DNA from: Oscillospiraceae bacterium | GTDB lineage: Bacteria > Bacillota > Clostridia > Saccharofermentanales > Saccharofermentanaceae | DNA: 64,000 nt | Direction: 5' to 3' | NCBI GenBank assembly: GCA_902775565.1 | Contig: CACYMP010000010.1 | Span: 26,993 to 90,992, forward strand | Shown: positions 16,891-25,604 of the stretch, piece by piece | Numbering within the stretch: position 1 is the stretch's first letter | How the letters are laid out: the number at the start of each line of letters is the position of its first letter | The notes under the pieces: generated by a model | Told to the model about the DNA's origin: nothing | The model's input: the letters and a program-made list of their open reading frames with translations, nothing else | The model's database searches: none | Position numbers and translations under genes: made by a program

Positions 16891-17244
16891 TCAGTATTTG
16901 ATGGCTTCGATGAGTTCTTCGTTCTCGTCGTAGATGTAGATGACGCCATGCTTATCATCGTCGCAGTCAGGAACCTTCTCAACGCTTCCGACTTTCTTTC
17001 CCTTGTAGGTATCGCCTTCCTTGGGAATGCCGCCGGTCGAATCCGCATTCTGGCTTGCTGCCGTTTCGGAAGTTGCTTCACTTGATGCCTGTGTCTCTTC
17101 CTGCTTGGTAGTTGCAGCAGCTGTCGTTGCAGCCTGCGTTGTTGTCGCCTTTGTCTCTTTATTCTTGTCTCCGCCGCAAGCGCTTAAGCAGAATGCAGCT
17201 GAAATGGCTGTTGCCACGATCAAAACAGATATCTTCTTATTCAT
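16891..17244 (-). CDS. small secreted lipoprotein of unknown function
   Basis: The 117-residue product has a type II signal peptide with lipobox L-S-A-C (Cys23), then a Thr/Ala/Ser/Glu-rich linker to about residue 70 and a short C-terminal domain of about 45 residues (K-K-V-G-S-V-E near its start and I-Y-I-Y-D-E-N-E-E near its end). A GGAGGAGAT ribosome binding site supports the start. It shares the low-complexity Thr-rich linker style of the neighbouring SGNH lipoprotein. No function is assigned. Confidence 0.75.
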   Translation of the reverse strand: MNKKISVLIVATAISAAFCLSACGGDKNKETKATTTQAATTAAATTKQEETQASSEATSETAASQNADSTGGIPKEGDTYKGKKVGSVEKVPDCDDDKHGVIYIYDENEELIEAIKY

Positions 17245-17346
17245 TTAATATCTCCTCCGCCTGAAATTCTTATGCAGACTACCATTCTTGCCCTTTTAAA
17301 TCAACACATAAGAAAGGGAAAGATGAGGAAATCATTTCCGGGCAGG

Positions 17347-18402
17347 TCAAGATGCCTGAGATGAAGCCTTTGCGTCGTCAACAGCCTTCTCAAGATACAT
17401 CGCCCTGACATAATCAACTACCCTGTTTACCCATACGCTGTAGCCTTCAATGTTCAGATGCACATAACCGTCACTCGAATAAGATTGTTTCAGGTTGCCT
17501 TCTCCATCCATAAGCGGAGTGCTTATATCAATGTAGAAAACGTCATTTTGCGTGTTTGCATACTCCATCATGAGTCTGTTGAGCTCATTGATCTTGTCAT
17601 TTGAAAGGGTTTCAGCGTTCTTCGTTCCGCGTCTCGGAATGGTCGACTGAATATAGATAGCGACTCCCGGATTCTCCTGACGGATACCCTCTATATAACT
17701 CTTGTATTTTTCAGATACGGCAGAAGCTTCCGCACCCATGAGGTCATTGGTGCCCATCATGATGAGCGCACGCTTTGCCCCCGCTCTCTTTACGAGCTCT
17801 TTCGCCTGAAGCTGCTCATTATTATATTTGAGCATATATCCGTTAAGCTTGGACTTGTCCGAATTGAACGTATAGCTGACTTTAGCCGCAACGAGCGGAC
17901 CACCCAGATAATCTTTGCCCTTGGAGCCGAAATATGTTGTAAGGCCCTCCGATGTGGAGTTGCCGATGAAGACCGCTCTCGAGAAGAAATCATTGACAGA
18001 GATATCCGACAGCTGGCCGTCCATTGCAGGATCGAAAAAGTAAACTATTCCGTTGATCCTGATATAACCGGTCTTTTTCTCGCCTGTTGCGGGATCATGA
18101 CAGTAAACGGCATTGTTCTCGTATCTCATAGGATAAGAAGGACCGACATTTGCCGTAAACTCGGCCGTTACCGTATTTGCAGGATCTGATGATCCTGCTT
18201 CCGTATTCTGCGTACCACCGTCCGGAACGGATGCCGTGGTTGCTTCTGTCTGACTGCTTTCAGCAGTCTCGGCGGGCGTAGTAATGACAGCCGAGGTTTC
18301 TGATGTTGCCGTTTCCGTTTCCTTTTTCGCTCCTGCGCATGCACTGATGCAGACAGACGATGCGATCAATGCCGCGGCCAGTATCTTAAGCTCCTTATTC
18401 AT
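17347..18402 (-). CDS. SGNH/GDSL-type hydrolase lipoprotein
   Basis: This 351-residue lipoprotein (lipobox I-S-A-C, Cys22) has a Thr/Ser/Glu-rich linker to about residue 80, a short cell-wall-binding-like segment (residues about 92-125, K-T-G-Y-I-R-I-N-G-x-x-Y-F-F-D), and an SGNH hydrolase domain. The GDS block reads F-I-G-N-S-T with nucleophile S149; N219 lies in M-M-G-T-N-D, and the D311/H315 pair lies in D-G-Y-V-H-L-N. Such enzymes remove acyl groups from extracellular polysaccharides or peptidoglycan; the substrate is unknown. It is a close paralogue of the next gene upstream, so the pair arose by duplication. Confidence 0.85.
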   Translation of the reverse strand: MNKELKILAAALIASSVCISACAGAKKETETATSETSAVITTPAETAESSQTEATTASVPDGGTQNTEAGSSDPANTVTAEFTANVGPSYPMRYENNAVYCHDPATGEKKTGYIRINGIVYFFDPAMDGQLSDISVNDFFSRAVFIGNSTSEGLTTYFGSKGKDYLGGPLVAAKVSYTFNSDKSKLNGYMLKYNNEQLQAKELVKRAGAKRALIMMGTNDLMGAEASAVSEKYKSYIEGIRQENPGVAIYIQSTIPRRGTKNAETLSNDKINELNRLMMEYANTQNDVFYIDISTPLMDGEGNLKQSYSSDGYVHLNIEGYSVWVNRVVDYVRAMYLEKAVDDAKASSQAS

Positions 18403-18432
18403 TTAAGGAATCCTCCGTTAGATTAATAAAGA

Positions 18433-19929
18433 TTACCCGAATCCTTGCGTTTCAGACGCAGGAGTTTCGGTAGATTTTTTAGCGTCAGCTGCAGCCTTAT
18501 CCAAATACTGCTTCCTGACATGACTGACTACCGTGTTGACCCAGGTCTTATAACCCTTCATGTTAAGGTGCACATAGCCGTCACTGCAGAAGGACTTTTT
18601 CATATTACCGTCAGTCTCCTTAAGCGGAGTGCTGATATCGATATAGAAAACATCGCTCTTCGAACCTGCGTATTTCTTCATGAGAACATTGAGTTCGTCG
18701 ATCTTGGCATTCGAAAGGTTCTTTACATTCTTGGTGCCTCTTCTGGGCGTTGTCGACTGGATATATATGACCACACCGGGATTTGTTTTCTGTATTCCCT
18801 CAATATAGGATTTGTACTTCTTAGCTACAGAAGAAGCCGAAGCTCCCACAAGATCGTTGGTACCCATCATGATAAGCGCATACTTTGCTCCGCACTTCTT
18901 GACCAGCTCTTTTGCCTGCATCTGAGTACCTTTATATTTCAGCATGTAGCCGTTAAGTTTTGCCTTGTCCGAATTGAAGGTATAGCTAACCTTTGCAGCT
19001 ACCAGCGGACCTCCGAGGTAATTCTTTCCCTTGGAATTGAAATACATCGTAAGTCCTTCAGATGTGGAGTTGCCGATAAACACGGATTTTGAGAAGAAGT
19101 CATTGACATTGAGATCAGTCAGCTTACCGTCTTTTGCAGGATCAAAGAAGTAGGTCATGCCGTTGATCCTGATCCAGCCGGTCTTCTTCGCACCCGTTGA
19201 AGGATCATAACAATAGACTGCATCTTTCTCATACTTAAGCGGATATGAAGGACCCGGTTCGGCATTGTATTCCGCTGCGGGTGAAGAAGCCGACATCTTG
19301 ACTTCCGATGCCTTCTCCTGCTTGCTGACTATGCCTGCCACGTTACCGGGAAGGCCCGAATCCTTGGCTACGAGAACGACCTGGATAGCCTGAAGATTCT
19401 TTGAACAGCCGACAGTCCCGCTTACCTCGCCGTTCTTAGCCCAGTTCATCCAGCCGTAAGAAGCCGAAAGCGACCTGTAGCAGACGTCATAGTGTTTTGC
19501 GATATCTCCTGAAAGAGTTATCTTTATGGCTTCCACACGTTTTGAAGTATTCTGCGAACCTGCAAGCTTGCCGTCTGTCGCCCAGCCGTTCCATTTATCC
19601 TTTTCCCTGAGATGCACCTGATACTTGATGCTTCCGGCAAACTCTTTTCCCGACAGCTTGATCTTGATATTGCTTATCTTCTTTCCCGAGACAGCCGAAG
19701 TCATCTGGCCGATGTTCTTCCAGCCGTTCTTGTTGCCGTATGTCTTGCCTCCGACTTCATAGTAAACGTGCATGCCTTCCGTAGAAGCGTCGCGGCAGTC
19801 GATATCAACAAGTCTTTGATCCGTGACCCTGTCAGCTAAGACTCTGCTTCTGACAGAGATTGCCGAAAAAGTTATGATCATTGCCGCAGCCAGAGCAGCC
19901 ACAGAGCAAATAATATGTATGCGTTTCAT
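18433..19929 (-). CDS. secreted SGNH hydrolase with ChW repeats
   Basis: The 498-residue protein has a signal peptide, three ChW (clostridial hydrophobic W) repeats at about residues 46-190 with G-W-x-x-W and S-K-x-x-x-A-I motifs, then the same wall-binding-like segment and SGNH domain as the downstream paralogue (nucleophile S288 in I-G-N-S-T-S, then G-T-N-D and D-G-Y-V-H-L-N). It lacks the lipobox, so the ChW repeats probably replace the lipid anchor. Upstream in-frame starts at 19986 and 19962 lie upstream of, or inside, the -10 element, so the ATG at 19929 with AAGAGG is chosen. ChW proteins occur mainly in Clostridia surface layers and cellulosome-like settings. Confidence 0.85.
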   Translation of the reverse strand: MKRIHIICSVAALAAAMIITFSAISVRSRVLADRVTDQRLVDIDCRDASTEGMHVYYEVGGKTYGNKNGWKNIGQMTSAVSGKKISNIKIKLSGKEFAGSIKYQVHLREKDKWNGWATDGKLAGSQNTSKRVEAIKITLSGDIAKHYDVCYRSLSASYGWMNWAKNGEVSGTVGCSKNLQAIQVVLVAKDSGLPGNVAGIVSKQEKASEVKMSASSPAAEYNAEPGPSYPLKYEKDAVYCYDPSTGAKKTGWIRINGMTYFFDPAKDGKLTDLNVNDFFSKSVFIGNSTSEGLTMYFNSKGKNYLGGPLVAAKVSYTFNSDKAKLNGYMLKYKGTQMQAKELVKKCGAKYALIMMGTNDLVGASASSVAKKYKSYIEGIQKTNPGVVIYIQSTTPRRGTKNVKNLSNAKIDELNVLMKKYAGSKSDVFYIDISTPLKETDGNMKKSFCSDGYVHLNMKGYKTWVNTVVSHVRKQYLDKAAADAKKSTETPASETQGFG

Positions 19930-19960
19930 TGAAATATGCCTCTTATATGGTATATGCCAC

Positions 19961-19969
19961 ATTCTAACA
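19961..19969 (-). promoter_or_regulatory. extended -10 of the ChW-SGNH gene
   Basis: TGTTAGAAT on the minus strand is an extended -10. It predicts a start near 19954 and a leader of about 25 bases containing AAGAGG, which supports the ATG at 19929 over the longer reading frames. Confidence 0.55.
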
Positions 19970-20028
19970 CTCTTTTCACCGTTCAATAGGTTATCCGAAA
20001 ATTTGCCCCACTGTTTTCACCGTATGCA

Positions 20029-20056
20029 TAAAAAAGGCGGCACAAAATGCCGCCTT
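20029..20056 (-). terminator. terminator of the HD-GYP gene
   Basis: AAGGCGGCA and TGCCGCCTT form a 9-bp stem with a five-base loop, followed on the minus strand by a T6 run. It lies 23 bases after the HD-GYP stop. Confidence 0.92.
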
Positions 20057-20078
20057 GAAGTGCAGATTGAAATCAGTA

Positions 20079-21848
20079 TCAGGATTCGTCTCTTGCGTAA
20101 TCCGTGCCTTTGAAGGATTCGTAAAGCTCGATGATATCTTCCTTCATGGCAATAAAGATCATTGCAAGCTCAGGATCGAAATGGGATCCCTTCTCCTCGA
20201 ATATGATCGTGAACGCCTCATCATATGACATCGGCTTCTTATAGTATCTCTTACTTACCAAAGCATCGAAAACGTCGACAAGAGCCATTATCCTTGCTTC
20301 AAACGGTATACGTTCTCCGCTTAAGTGTTCCGGATAACCGCTTCCGTCATATTTCTCATGGTGGTAGTGAGCAATGTTTGTAGCAACTCTTACGAATTCT
20401 TTATCGTCAACGTCCGCAAGCACCTTGCTCACGATATCGGCGCCCTTTGCGGCATGGGTCTTCATCTCGTCATATTCCCAGCTCTCAAGGCCGCTCTTCT
20501 TTTTGAGGATAGCATCGGAAACGGCAATCTTTCCGAGGTCATGGAGAGGTGCCGAGTTGATCACGGAATCCCAGAAATTCATGGATTTATTGAATCCGGG
20601 AAGTGTCCTCAAGCGCTCTACAAAGAGAGCACAGCAAGCCGATGTCCTGTTGATGTGACCGCCCGTTGAGTTGTCTCGTGATTCGATCATGGATGCCATT
20701 CCGAGAATGGTGGAGCTCTGTAGGGATTTGAGTTTCTTTGCCTGTTTATCGGCTTCACGCTGGAGACGCTCTCCCTTGAAGCTGAGCTGCTCGATCCTGT
20801 TATGCTGAGCCGTATCATCGACAAGCTCAACGAGATAACCCTCTACCCTTCTCCCGTTACCGAAGTGGATAAAGCTGAGCTCGGTGTTGAGATGCTTTCT
20901 CTCCTCGGGGTTACGGTCATTGATAACGACATCATCTTTAATGTATTTCTTCGTAAGATCGTCTCTGTCCGCATACATACTGGTATCGTGCATCCACTTG
21001 AGAATGCTCTTCAGCGCATAGTTCTCGGCATTAAGTCTCGTATCGATAGTCGCGTTGACCAGCTCGGGGAAGAATTTGTATGCGGCGTTGTTGCATCCGA
21101 CGAAGTTAAAGTTCCTGTCAAATACCATGTAGGCGTAATTGTTGACTTCCTCCATCTTCTCCTGGACGCTTAATGTAACATCGTAAAGCGACATTCTGGT
21201 CGAAGAATAGTTGAGCATTATTCCGCAGCCGAGATAGAAGAACGGCAGGAGCTCATATCTGAGCTGGATAATGAGCTCGGTAATATAAACGACGAATACC
21301 AGGAACATCATTCCGACGAACAGGATCATCGTTCTGAAGGAAGCTTTACGCCTGCCCGTATAAGTCAGGACAGTAAAGAATATCGACAGGGCCATTTCGA
21401 CTCCCAGGATTATGAACCTGACATAATAGAACGGTCCCGGAGTGGTGATGAGATTTGCCGGCGGACCCGGATCAAAGACAGCCTCTGCGTAGTAGAACGT
21501 GAACCTCTCGCTTACCAGTACAAACAGGTAGAGCACGATGTTGAAAAAGGCCATTATGAATACGAACCAGTCAGGTATCTTGGATTTGCTGAAATCCACG
21601 AGCTTTAGCATGACTACAAACGGCAGGAATATTCCCGCGATATAGGCTAATGCATTGGCTATAAATGCCGTATCGGCGGTTTGGGCTGTGGCAAAGAAAT
21701 AATAGCCGATATTGCTTATAAGCAGTATTACCGACATCAACAGTTCAAGAAGATTGTTGCCTCTTTGGGAATGATAAACAAGAAAAGCAAGGCTGAGCAT
21801 GCTCAGCAGAACGATTATACCCAGTATGTTGGTATAAATATCAGACAT
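20079..21848 (-). CDS. membrane HD-GYP domain protein, probable cyclic-di-GMP phosphodiesterase
   Basis: The 589-residue protein has seven N-terminal membrane segments (to about residue 215), like the 7TM sensor region of some histidine kinases, a PAS-like region at about 225-350, a short coiled segment, and an HD-GYP domain. H-D-L-G-K lies near residue 434 and H-H-E-K-Y-D-G-S-G-Y-P near 492-502, so both the metal site and the GYP loop are intact. HD-GYP proteins usually hydrolyse cyclic di-GMP or related dinucleotides. The signal sensed is unknown. It is monocistronic with a clear terminator, divergent from birA. Confidence 0.88.
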   Translation of the reverse strand: MSDIYTNILGIIVLLSMLSLAFLVYHSQRGNNLLELLMSVILLISNIGYYFFATAQTADTAFIANALAYIAGIFLPFVVMLKLVDFSKSKIPDWFVFIMAFFNIVLYLFVLVSERFTFYYAEAVFDPGPPANLITTPGPFYYVRFIILGVEMALSIFFTVLTYTGRRKASFRTMILFVGMMFLVFVVYITELIIQLRYELLPFFYLGCGIMLNYSSTRMSLYDVTLSVQEKMEEVNNYAYMVFDRNFNFVGCNNAAYKFFPELVNATIDTRLNAENYALKSILKWMHDTSMYADRDDLTKKYIKDDVVINDRNPEERKHLNTELSFIHFGNGRRVEGYLVELVDDTAQHNRIEQLSFKGERLQREADKQAKKLKSLQSSTILGMASMIESRDNSTGGHINRTSACCALFVERLRTLPGFNKSMNFWDSVINSAPLHDLGKIAVSDAILKKKSGLESWEYDEMKTHAAKGADIVSKVLADVDDKEFVRVATNIAHYHHEKYDGSGYPEHLSGERIPFEARIMALVDVFDALVSKRYYKKPMSYDEAFTIIFEEKGSHFDPELAMIFIAMKEDIIELYESFKGTDYARDES

Positions 21849-21965
21849 AACAACCCCATGACAGCAAAACTATCACTGTAATTTTACCGCATTATTCGTT
21901 GTTTATGTGTAAAAAATTATGCTATTGTTTAAAATACTGTAAAAAAGAAATAGAGGTTTTGTTTC

Positions 21966-22976
21966 ATGGCATCCGTTAAAGACCGTTTTCTTTCAATGCT
22001 TATAAAGAGCAGCGGTTACATTTCAGGTGAAACGGCGAGCAAAACGCTCGGTGTATCCCGCGCCGCTGTCAATTCCGCGGTGATGAGCTTAAGAAATGAC
22101 GGATACGGGATAGATTCCTCAACCAACCGCGGATATCTGCTCACTTCCCGTCCCGACCGTTTGGGCAGCGGGGACATAGCGGCTTTTCTGCCTGAAGACC
22201 GTATGTCTTCCGTAACCGTTCTCCCTGTTGTCGACTCAACCAACACTTACTGTAAAGAACTCGCCAGAAAAGGCGCAGCCGAAGGCACTGTCGTCATCTC
22301 GGATCAGCAGACCGGCGGTAAGGGCCGCCGCGGAAGAAGCTTTGCTTCCCCGGCAGGAGTCGGCGTCTATCTGTCTTACCTGATGCGTCCGGTCACCGGT
22401 ATCGAAAAGATAAGCGAGATAACCTGCTGGGCCGCCGTAGCCGTATGCCGGGCAATTAAGGACTGCTACGGATTCGATTCGGAGATCAAATGGGTAAACG
22501 ATATCCTGATGAACCGCATGAAGATATGCGGCATTCTCACTGAGGCATCCGTCGAAGCCGAAAGCGGTGCGATCGACAGCCTTGTGATCGGTATAGGCAT
22601 CAACGTTAACGAGAAACGTTCCGATTTCCCGGAAGAACTCAGTTCTATTGCCTCGTCAATATCCATCGAGAACGGCGGAAAGACATTGATGCGTTCAGAA
22701 CTGGCATCAGCCCTGATCCTCCGCCTTGATGAGCTTGCGGCCGGATGGCCTGATATGCACGGCAGCTACCTTGAATCCTACAGGGCACTATGCGCCACAC
22801 CCGGCAACAGGATCGCGGCCTACACCACAATGGCAGGAGACGCTGCGCCGCGCACCGGCGAGGCAATCTCGATATCTGATGACTTCTCGCTCGAAGTAAG
22901 ATTTGACGGATCTGAAGATAAAGAGCTCTTAAAGAGCGGCGAAGTCAGCGTCCGCGGTCTCTACGGATATACCTGA
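21966..22976 (+). CDS. birA: bifunctional biotin ligase and biotin operon repressor
   Basis: The 336-residue protein joins a winged-helix DNA-binding domain (residues 1-62, S-R-A-A-V-N recognition helix) to a biotin protein ligase domain with G-G-K-G-R-R-G-R at 117-124, K-W-V-N-D at 175-179 and G-I-G-I-N-V-N, plus a C-terminal SH3-like domain. It activates biotin to biotinyl-AMP and attaches it to carboxylases, and when ligand-bound represses biotin genes. No biotin genes or BirA operator are visible here. AGAGG lies 10 bases before the ATG. It converges on comEA with a 5-base gap. Confidence 0.93.
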   Translation: MASVKDRFLSMLIKSSGYISGETASKTLGVSRAAVNSAVMSLRNDGYGIDSSTNRGYLLTSRPDRLGSGDIAAFLPEDRMSSVTVLPVVDSTNTYCKELARKGAAEGTVVISDQQTGGKGRRGRSFASPAGVGVYLSYLMRPVTGIEKISEITCWAAVAVCRAIKDCYGFDSEIKWVNDILMNRMKICGILTEASVEAESGAIDSLVIGIGINVNEKRSDFPEELSSIASSISIENGGKTLMRSELASALILRLDELAAGWPDMHGSYLESYRALCATPGNRIAAYTTMAGDAAPRTGEAISISDDFSLEVRFDGSEDKELLKSGEVSVRGLYGYT

Positions 22977-22981
22977 ACTTT

Positions 22982-23686
22982 TCATACGGTTATATATTCC
23001 CTGACCCGCTCAAACTTGGCGTCCCCTATCCCGGACACTTTCTTAAGGTCGTTTACAGTTTTGAACGGATTCTTGCTCCGGTATTCGATTATCGCTTTCG
23101 CGGTCACTGCCCCTATGCCGGGAAGGGTCTGAAGCGTCGCCTGATCAGCTGTATTGATATTCACCTTTCCGCCGGCCTTTGCACCGGTTTTCTGCTCGCT
23201 TTCTCCCCATATGTATGTTCCTTTTCCGCGGATCACGTCCGTGCCGGAAGACCTGTCATTTTCGACTTCTTTGACGGTGGGGATATAAAACGACATATTG
23301 GAGTTGATCTCGAAAACCAGGTTCAGGCTTGATACTGCAGCATCTTCCGTAAATCCTCCGGCTTTTTCTACTGCCTCGTTAAGGATGGTGCCCGATATGA
23401 CGCTGTAAACACCGGGTTCTCTGACTGCTCCGCAGATATATACCTGAACATTCCTTGCAGGTTCGTTTGATGTCCCGGATGCTTTTGACTCCGAAGCCTT
23501 TGTCTCCTTCGCCGTTGAAGAAGTCACCTGTTCATATGCCCCGGCATTGTCCCCTCCCCTGACGGTGCGCACGATATAGCCCGCGTTTCCTTTTAAGACG
23601 ATCCTGTAGGCAAAAGCGAAGACCGCTATCAGCACGAAGGCCGCAGGGTAAAGAAACGGTTTATACTTTCTGAGATCATTTTTCAT
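22982..23686 (-). CDS. comEA: ComEA-like DNA-binding competence protein
   Basis: The 234-residue protein has one TM helix at about 12-32, a Ser/Lys/Glu-rich linker, an SLBB domain (about 78-145, V-Y-I-C-G-A-V-R-E-P-G-V-Y) and a C-terminal double helix-hairpin-helix DNA-binding domain (about 172-234, V-N-I-N-T-A-D and G-I-G-x-x-x-A). This is the ComEA layout, a membrane-anchored receptor for double-stranded DNA in transformation. comEB and comEC are not adjacent. It has no Shine-Dalgarno; its start fits a leaderless module, and a triple 10-bp repeat lies upstream. Confidence 0.88.
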   Translation of the reverse strand: MKNDLRKYKPFLYPAAFVLIAVFAFAYRIVLKGNAGYIVRTVRGGDNAGAYEQVTSSTAKETKASESKASGTSNEPARNVQVYICGAVREPGVYSVISGTILNEAVEKAGGFTEDAAVSSLNLVFEINSNMSFYIPTVKEVENDRSSGTDVIRGKGTYIWGESEQKTGAKAGGKVNINTADQATLQTLPGIGAVTAKAIIEYRSKNPFKTVNDLKKVSGIGDAKFERVREYITV

Positions 23687-23701
23687 GCCAAAAGCATATC
23701 A
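23684..23701 (-). promoter_or_regulatory. leaderless start module of comEA
   Basis: TGATATGCT (23701-23693), six bases, then the ATG at 23686. No Shine-Dalgarno is present. The spacing is identical to three other genes in the window. Confidence 0.5.
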
Positions 23702-23720
23702 CGGCCGGGCATGGTTTTTT

Positions 23721-23750
23721 ACCGACAAAAACCGACAAAAACCGACAAAA
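23721..23750. repeat. three exact tandem copies of ACCGACAAAA before comEA
   Basis: Three perfect 10-bp direct repeats lie 20 to 49 bp upstream of the comEA -10, reading TTTTGTCGGT on the comEA strand. One helical turn per repeat places all copies on the same DNA face, as expected for cooperative binding of a regulator. The copies occupy the -35 region of the promoter. Confidence 0.75.
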
Positions 23751-23759
23751 AAGTCTCAG

Positions 23760-23972
23760 TCAGTATATGGTCGGGATCTTGGTATCAGCACTTATCCTGT
23801 ATGCTTTGCGGAATTCTTCAAGGTCAGAAGGCGCCCTTATGAGCATTACGTCTTCGAAGATACCCGTATGAGTGTTCCTGAAACCCGCGACTTTTTCGCC
23901 CGTGCAGACAGAGCTTCTTACAACAGGCTCCCATTCATCAGGTGAATAGTCACGGTGTTTCCTGCCAAACAT
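23760..23972 (-). CDS. small conserved protein of unknown function
   Basis: This 70-residue protein (M-F-G-R-K-H start) has an R-S-S-V-C-T-G-E-K-V-A-G-F segment near its middle, which I recall from short clostridial proteins, some of them misnamed aspartate dehydrogenase. The ATG at 23972 matches that family's start; an in-frame TTG at 23981 is less likely. It lies 12 bases downstream of rsfS and probably belongs to the same operon. There is no TM segment or known catalytic motif. Confidence 0.65.
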   Translation of the reverse strand: MFGRKHRDYSPDEWEPVVRSSVCTGEKVAGFRNTHTGIFEDVMLIRAPSDLEEFRKAYRISADTKIPTIY

Positions 23973-23984
23973 AGGCTGCAAAGA

Positions 23985-24323
23985 TTATTCTGCTCTGCCC
24001 TTCTTTTCCCAAAGGGTAGAGATATCGTAGTTGGCGCGTTCCTCAGGATGGAAGATATGTACGACTACATCTTTGAGATCGATAAGGATCCAGCGGTCGC
24101 CTGACCTGCCTTCTATATGATCGGCCAGGATTCCGCAATCGTTCTTGAGTACGTATTCGACCTCATCTGCAAGAGCCTTGATCTGTGTTGTCGAGTTACC
24201 GCTGCAGATAACGAAATAATCAGCGAGCGTTGTTTTGCCCGTGACATCTATGGTCTCGATATCGATACCCTTCTTTGAATCCAGAATCTCTACGATCTTA
24301 TCGGCAAGTTCTTTGCTTTCCAT
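23985..24323 (-). CDS. rsfS: ribosomal silencing factor RsfS
   Basis: RsfS binds ribosomal protein L14 (uL14) and blocks subunit joining during starvation. The 112-residue length and family motifs (K-G-x-D-I, D-Y-F-V-I-C-S-G-N-S, W-x-L-x-D, V-V-V-H-I-F) are all present. TAAGGAG lies before the ATG. It follows nadD-yqeK directly, the usual Bacillota order. Confidence 0.95.
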   Translation of the reverse strand: MESKELADKIVEILDSKKGIDIETIDVTGKTTLADYFVICSGNSTTQIKALADEVEYVLKNDCGILADHIEGRSGDRWILIDLKDVVVHIFHPEERANYDISTLWEKKGRAE

Positions 24324-24368
24324 CTGTATCTCCTTAATGAATTATCGGGACAAAGCCCGTCTTTAGTA

Positions 24369-25604
24369 TTATTTAATCCCTAAATCACGAAGCATGTCAA
24401 CAGTTGAAGGATGAGTAGGTCTTTCCTGTCTGTCGAATTTCCCCTTGATAGCGAGTGCTGTCATGCGGACAGCTTCATCAAGATCTGTCTGCGCCGCTTT
24501 CCTTATCGGCTCAAGATCCATGTAAGTCCTTGCAGGTTCTATCTTATCGGCAAGATAGACTATCTTCTCCAGAGCAGACATGCTGCCTCTTCCGGTCGTG
24601 TGATAACAGATGGCATCAAGGATCTCCCTGTCTTTCTCACCGAAGCCGTCACGCGCGAAAACCGCGCCCGCGGGCGAATGCAGGAGCTTTTTGTCGGTAA
24701 ACAGGTCACCGCAGTAATCAGCCGCCATCTCACGCTGGCTGTCGATATCAAGCTCCTTCGCGCAGTCATGGAGAGCACCCGCGATAAGAGCCTTGTCGGG
24801 ATCTGCACCGAACCTTACGGCAAGCTCAGCAGAAAGATATCCGACGTTCAGTGTGTGAAGGAGCCTTTTTTCGCCGAGGTAGGGATACATCCATACAGCG
24901 CTCTCGAAAAACCTCTCCTTTGCTTTATCACTGACACCTTTAAGCTTAGTCCTCTCAGTATAAAGAGCATGTGTAGCAATGAATTCACGTGCAGCTTCGG
25001 GAACCTGGGAAAAGTCACCTGTCTTAAGTATTTCCGATGAAGCGCACATAACGCCGTTGAGCCTGAAAGTCTCAACTCTTCCGCCAAGGTTCTCCCTGAT
25101 GGATTCGGCTGCCTTGTCGACATCCACGCTGTCTCCCGGTCTTTTCGCGGCCAGGAGCGTCGCATGCCTCAAGATCTCTTCGGGTTTGTACCATGTCTCA
25201 AAGGTACCCAATGTGTCTGAGCCCATGATCCAGTAGTATTCGTGAGGACCTTCGGCCTTTTTCTTCTTAACGCCCTGCTCTGTAAGGAATCCGGTCATGT
25301 ACTCCGGATCCGTCATGAGCTCGAGCGTCATGCAGGTATAGCTTATTCCCTTGATGCCGAATTCGACGTCACTTACGAATATGGATCTCCCGCCGTCCTT
25401 CTCCGGGAGAGAATCGCGGACAGCCTTGGTCATATAGAACCGGTAAGGTGCCGGAAGCGTCATGGAATTGAGCTTGAAGGAATTCTTTACCGACGGGACG
25501 ATTATCACGCAGTCAACAAATCCTGAAGCCAGGGCATCCCTGACAAGAGCGATATGGCCGTTATGAACCGGATCGAACGATCCGCCGTATATGCCTATTT
25601 TCAT
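24369..25604 (-). CDS. nadD: NadD-YqeK fusion: nicotinate-nucleotide adenylyltransferase plus HD hydrolase
   Basis: The 411-residue protein joins two enzymes that are usually separate neighbouring genes. Residues 1 to about 210 are NadD (G-G-S-F-D-P-V-H-N-G-H nucleotide-binding motif at 8-18), which makes deamido-NAD. Residues about 225-411 are a YqeK-type HD-domain protein (H-D-C-A-K-E near 280), a family that hydrolyses diadenosine tetraphosphate symmetrically. The reading frame is continuous across the join. The ATG overlaps the purD stop (ATGA). Similar fusions are known in some Bacillota lineages. Confidence 0.93.
   Translation of the reverse strand: MKIGIYGGSFDPVHNGHIALVRDALASGFVDCVIIVPSVKNSFKLNSMTLPAPYRFYMTKAVRDSLPEKDGGRSIFVSDVEFGIKGISYTCMTLELMTDPEYMTGFLTEQGVKKKKAEGPHEYYWIMGSDTLGTFETWYKPEEILRHATLLAAKRPGDSVDVDKAAESIRENLGGRVETFRLNGVMCASSEILKTGDFSQVPEAAREFIATHALYTERTKLKGVSDKAKERFFESAVWMYPYLGEKRLLHTLNVGYLSAELAVRFGADPDKALIAGALHDCAKELDIDSQREMAADYCGDLFTDKKLLHSPAGAVFARDGFGEKDREILDAICYHTTGRGSMSALEKIVYLADKIEPARTYMDLEPIRKAAQTDLDEAVRMTALAIKGKFDRQERPTHPSTVDMLRDLGIK

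Noticed and set aside
23721..23750. Tandem repeats before comEA considered as a CRISPR-like or microsatellite array
   Set aside because: Units are 10 bp, contiguous, without spacers and only three; the recurrence at recA points to binding sites rather than CRISPR or slippage.
23685..23945. Plus-strand frame of 86 codons over the tandem repeats
   Set aside because: It reads through the repeat and antisense to the conserved 70-residue protein, without a ribosome binding site.
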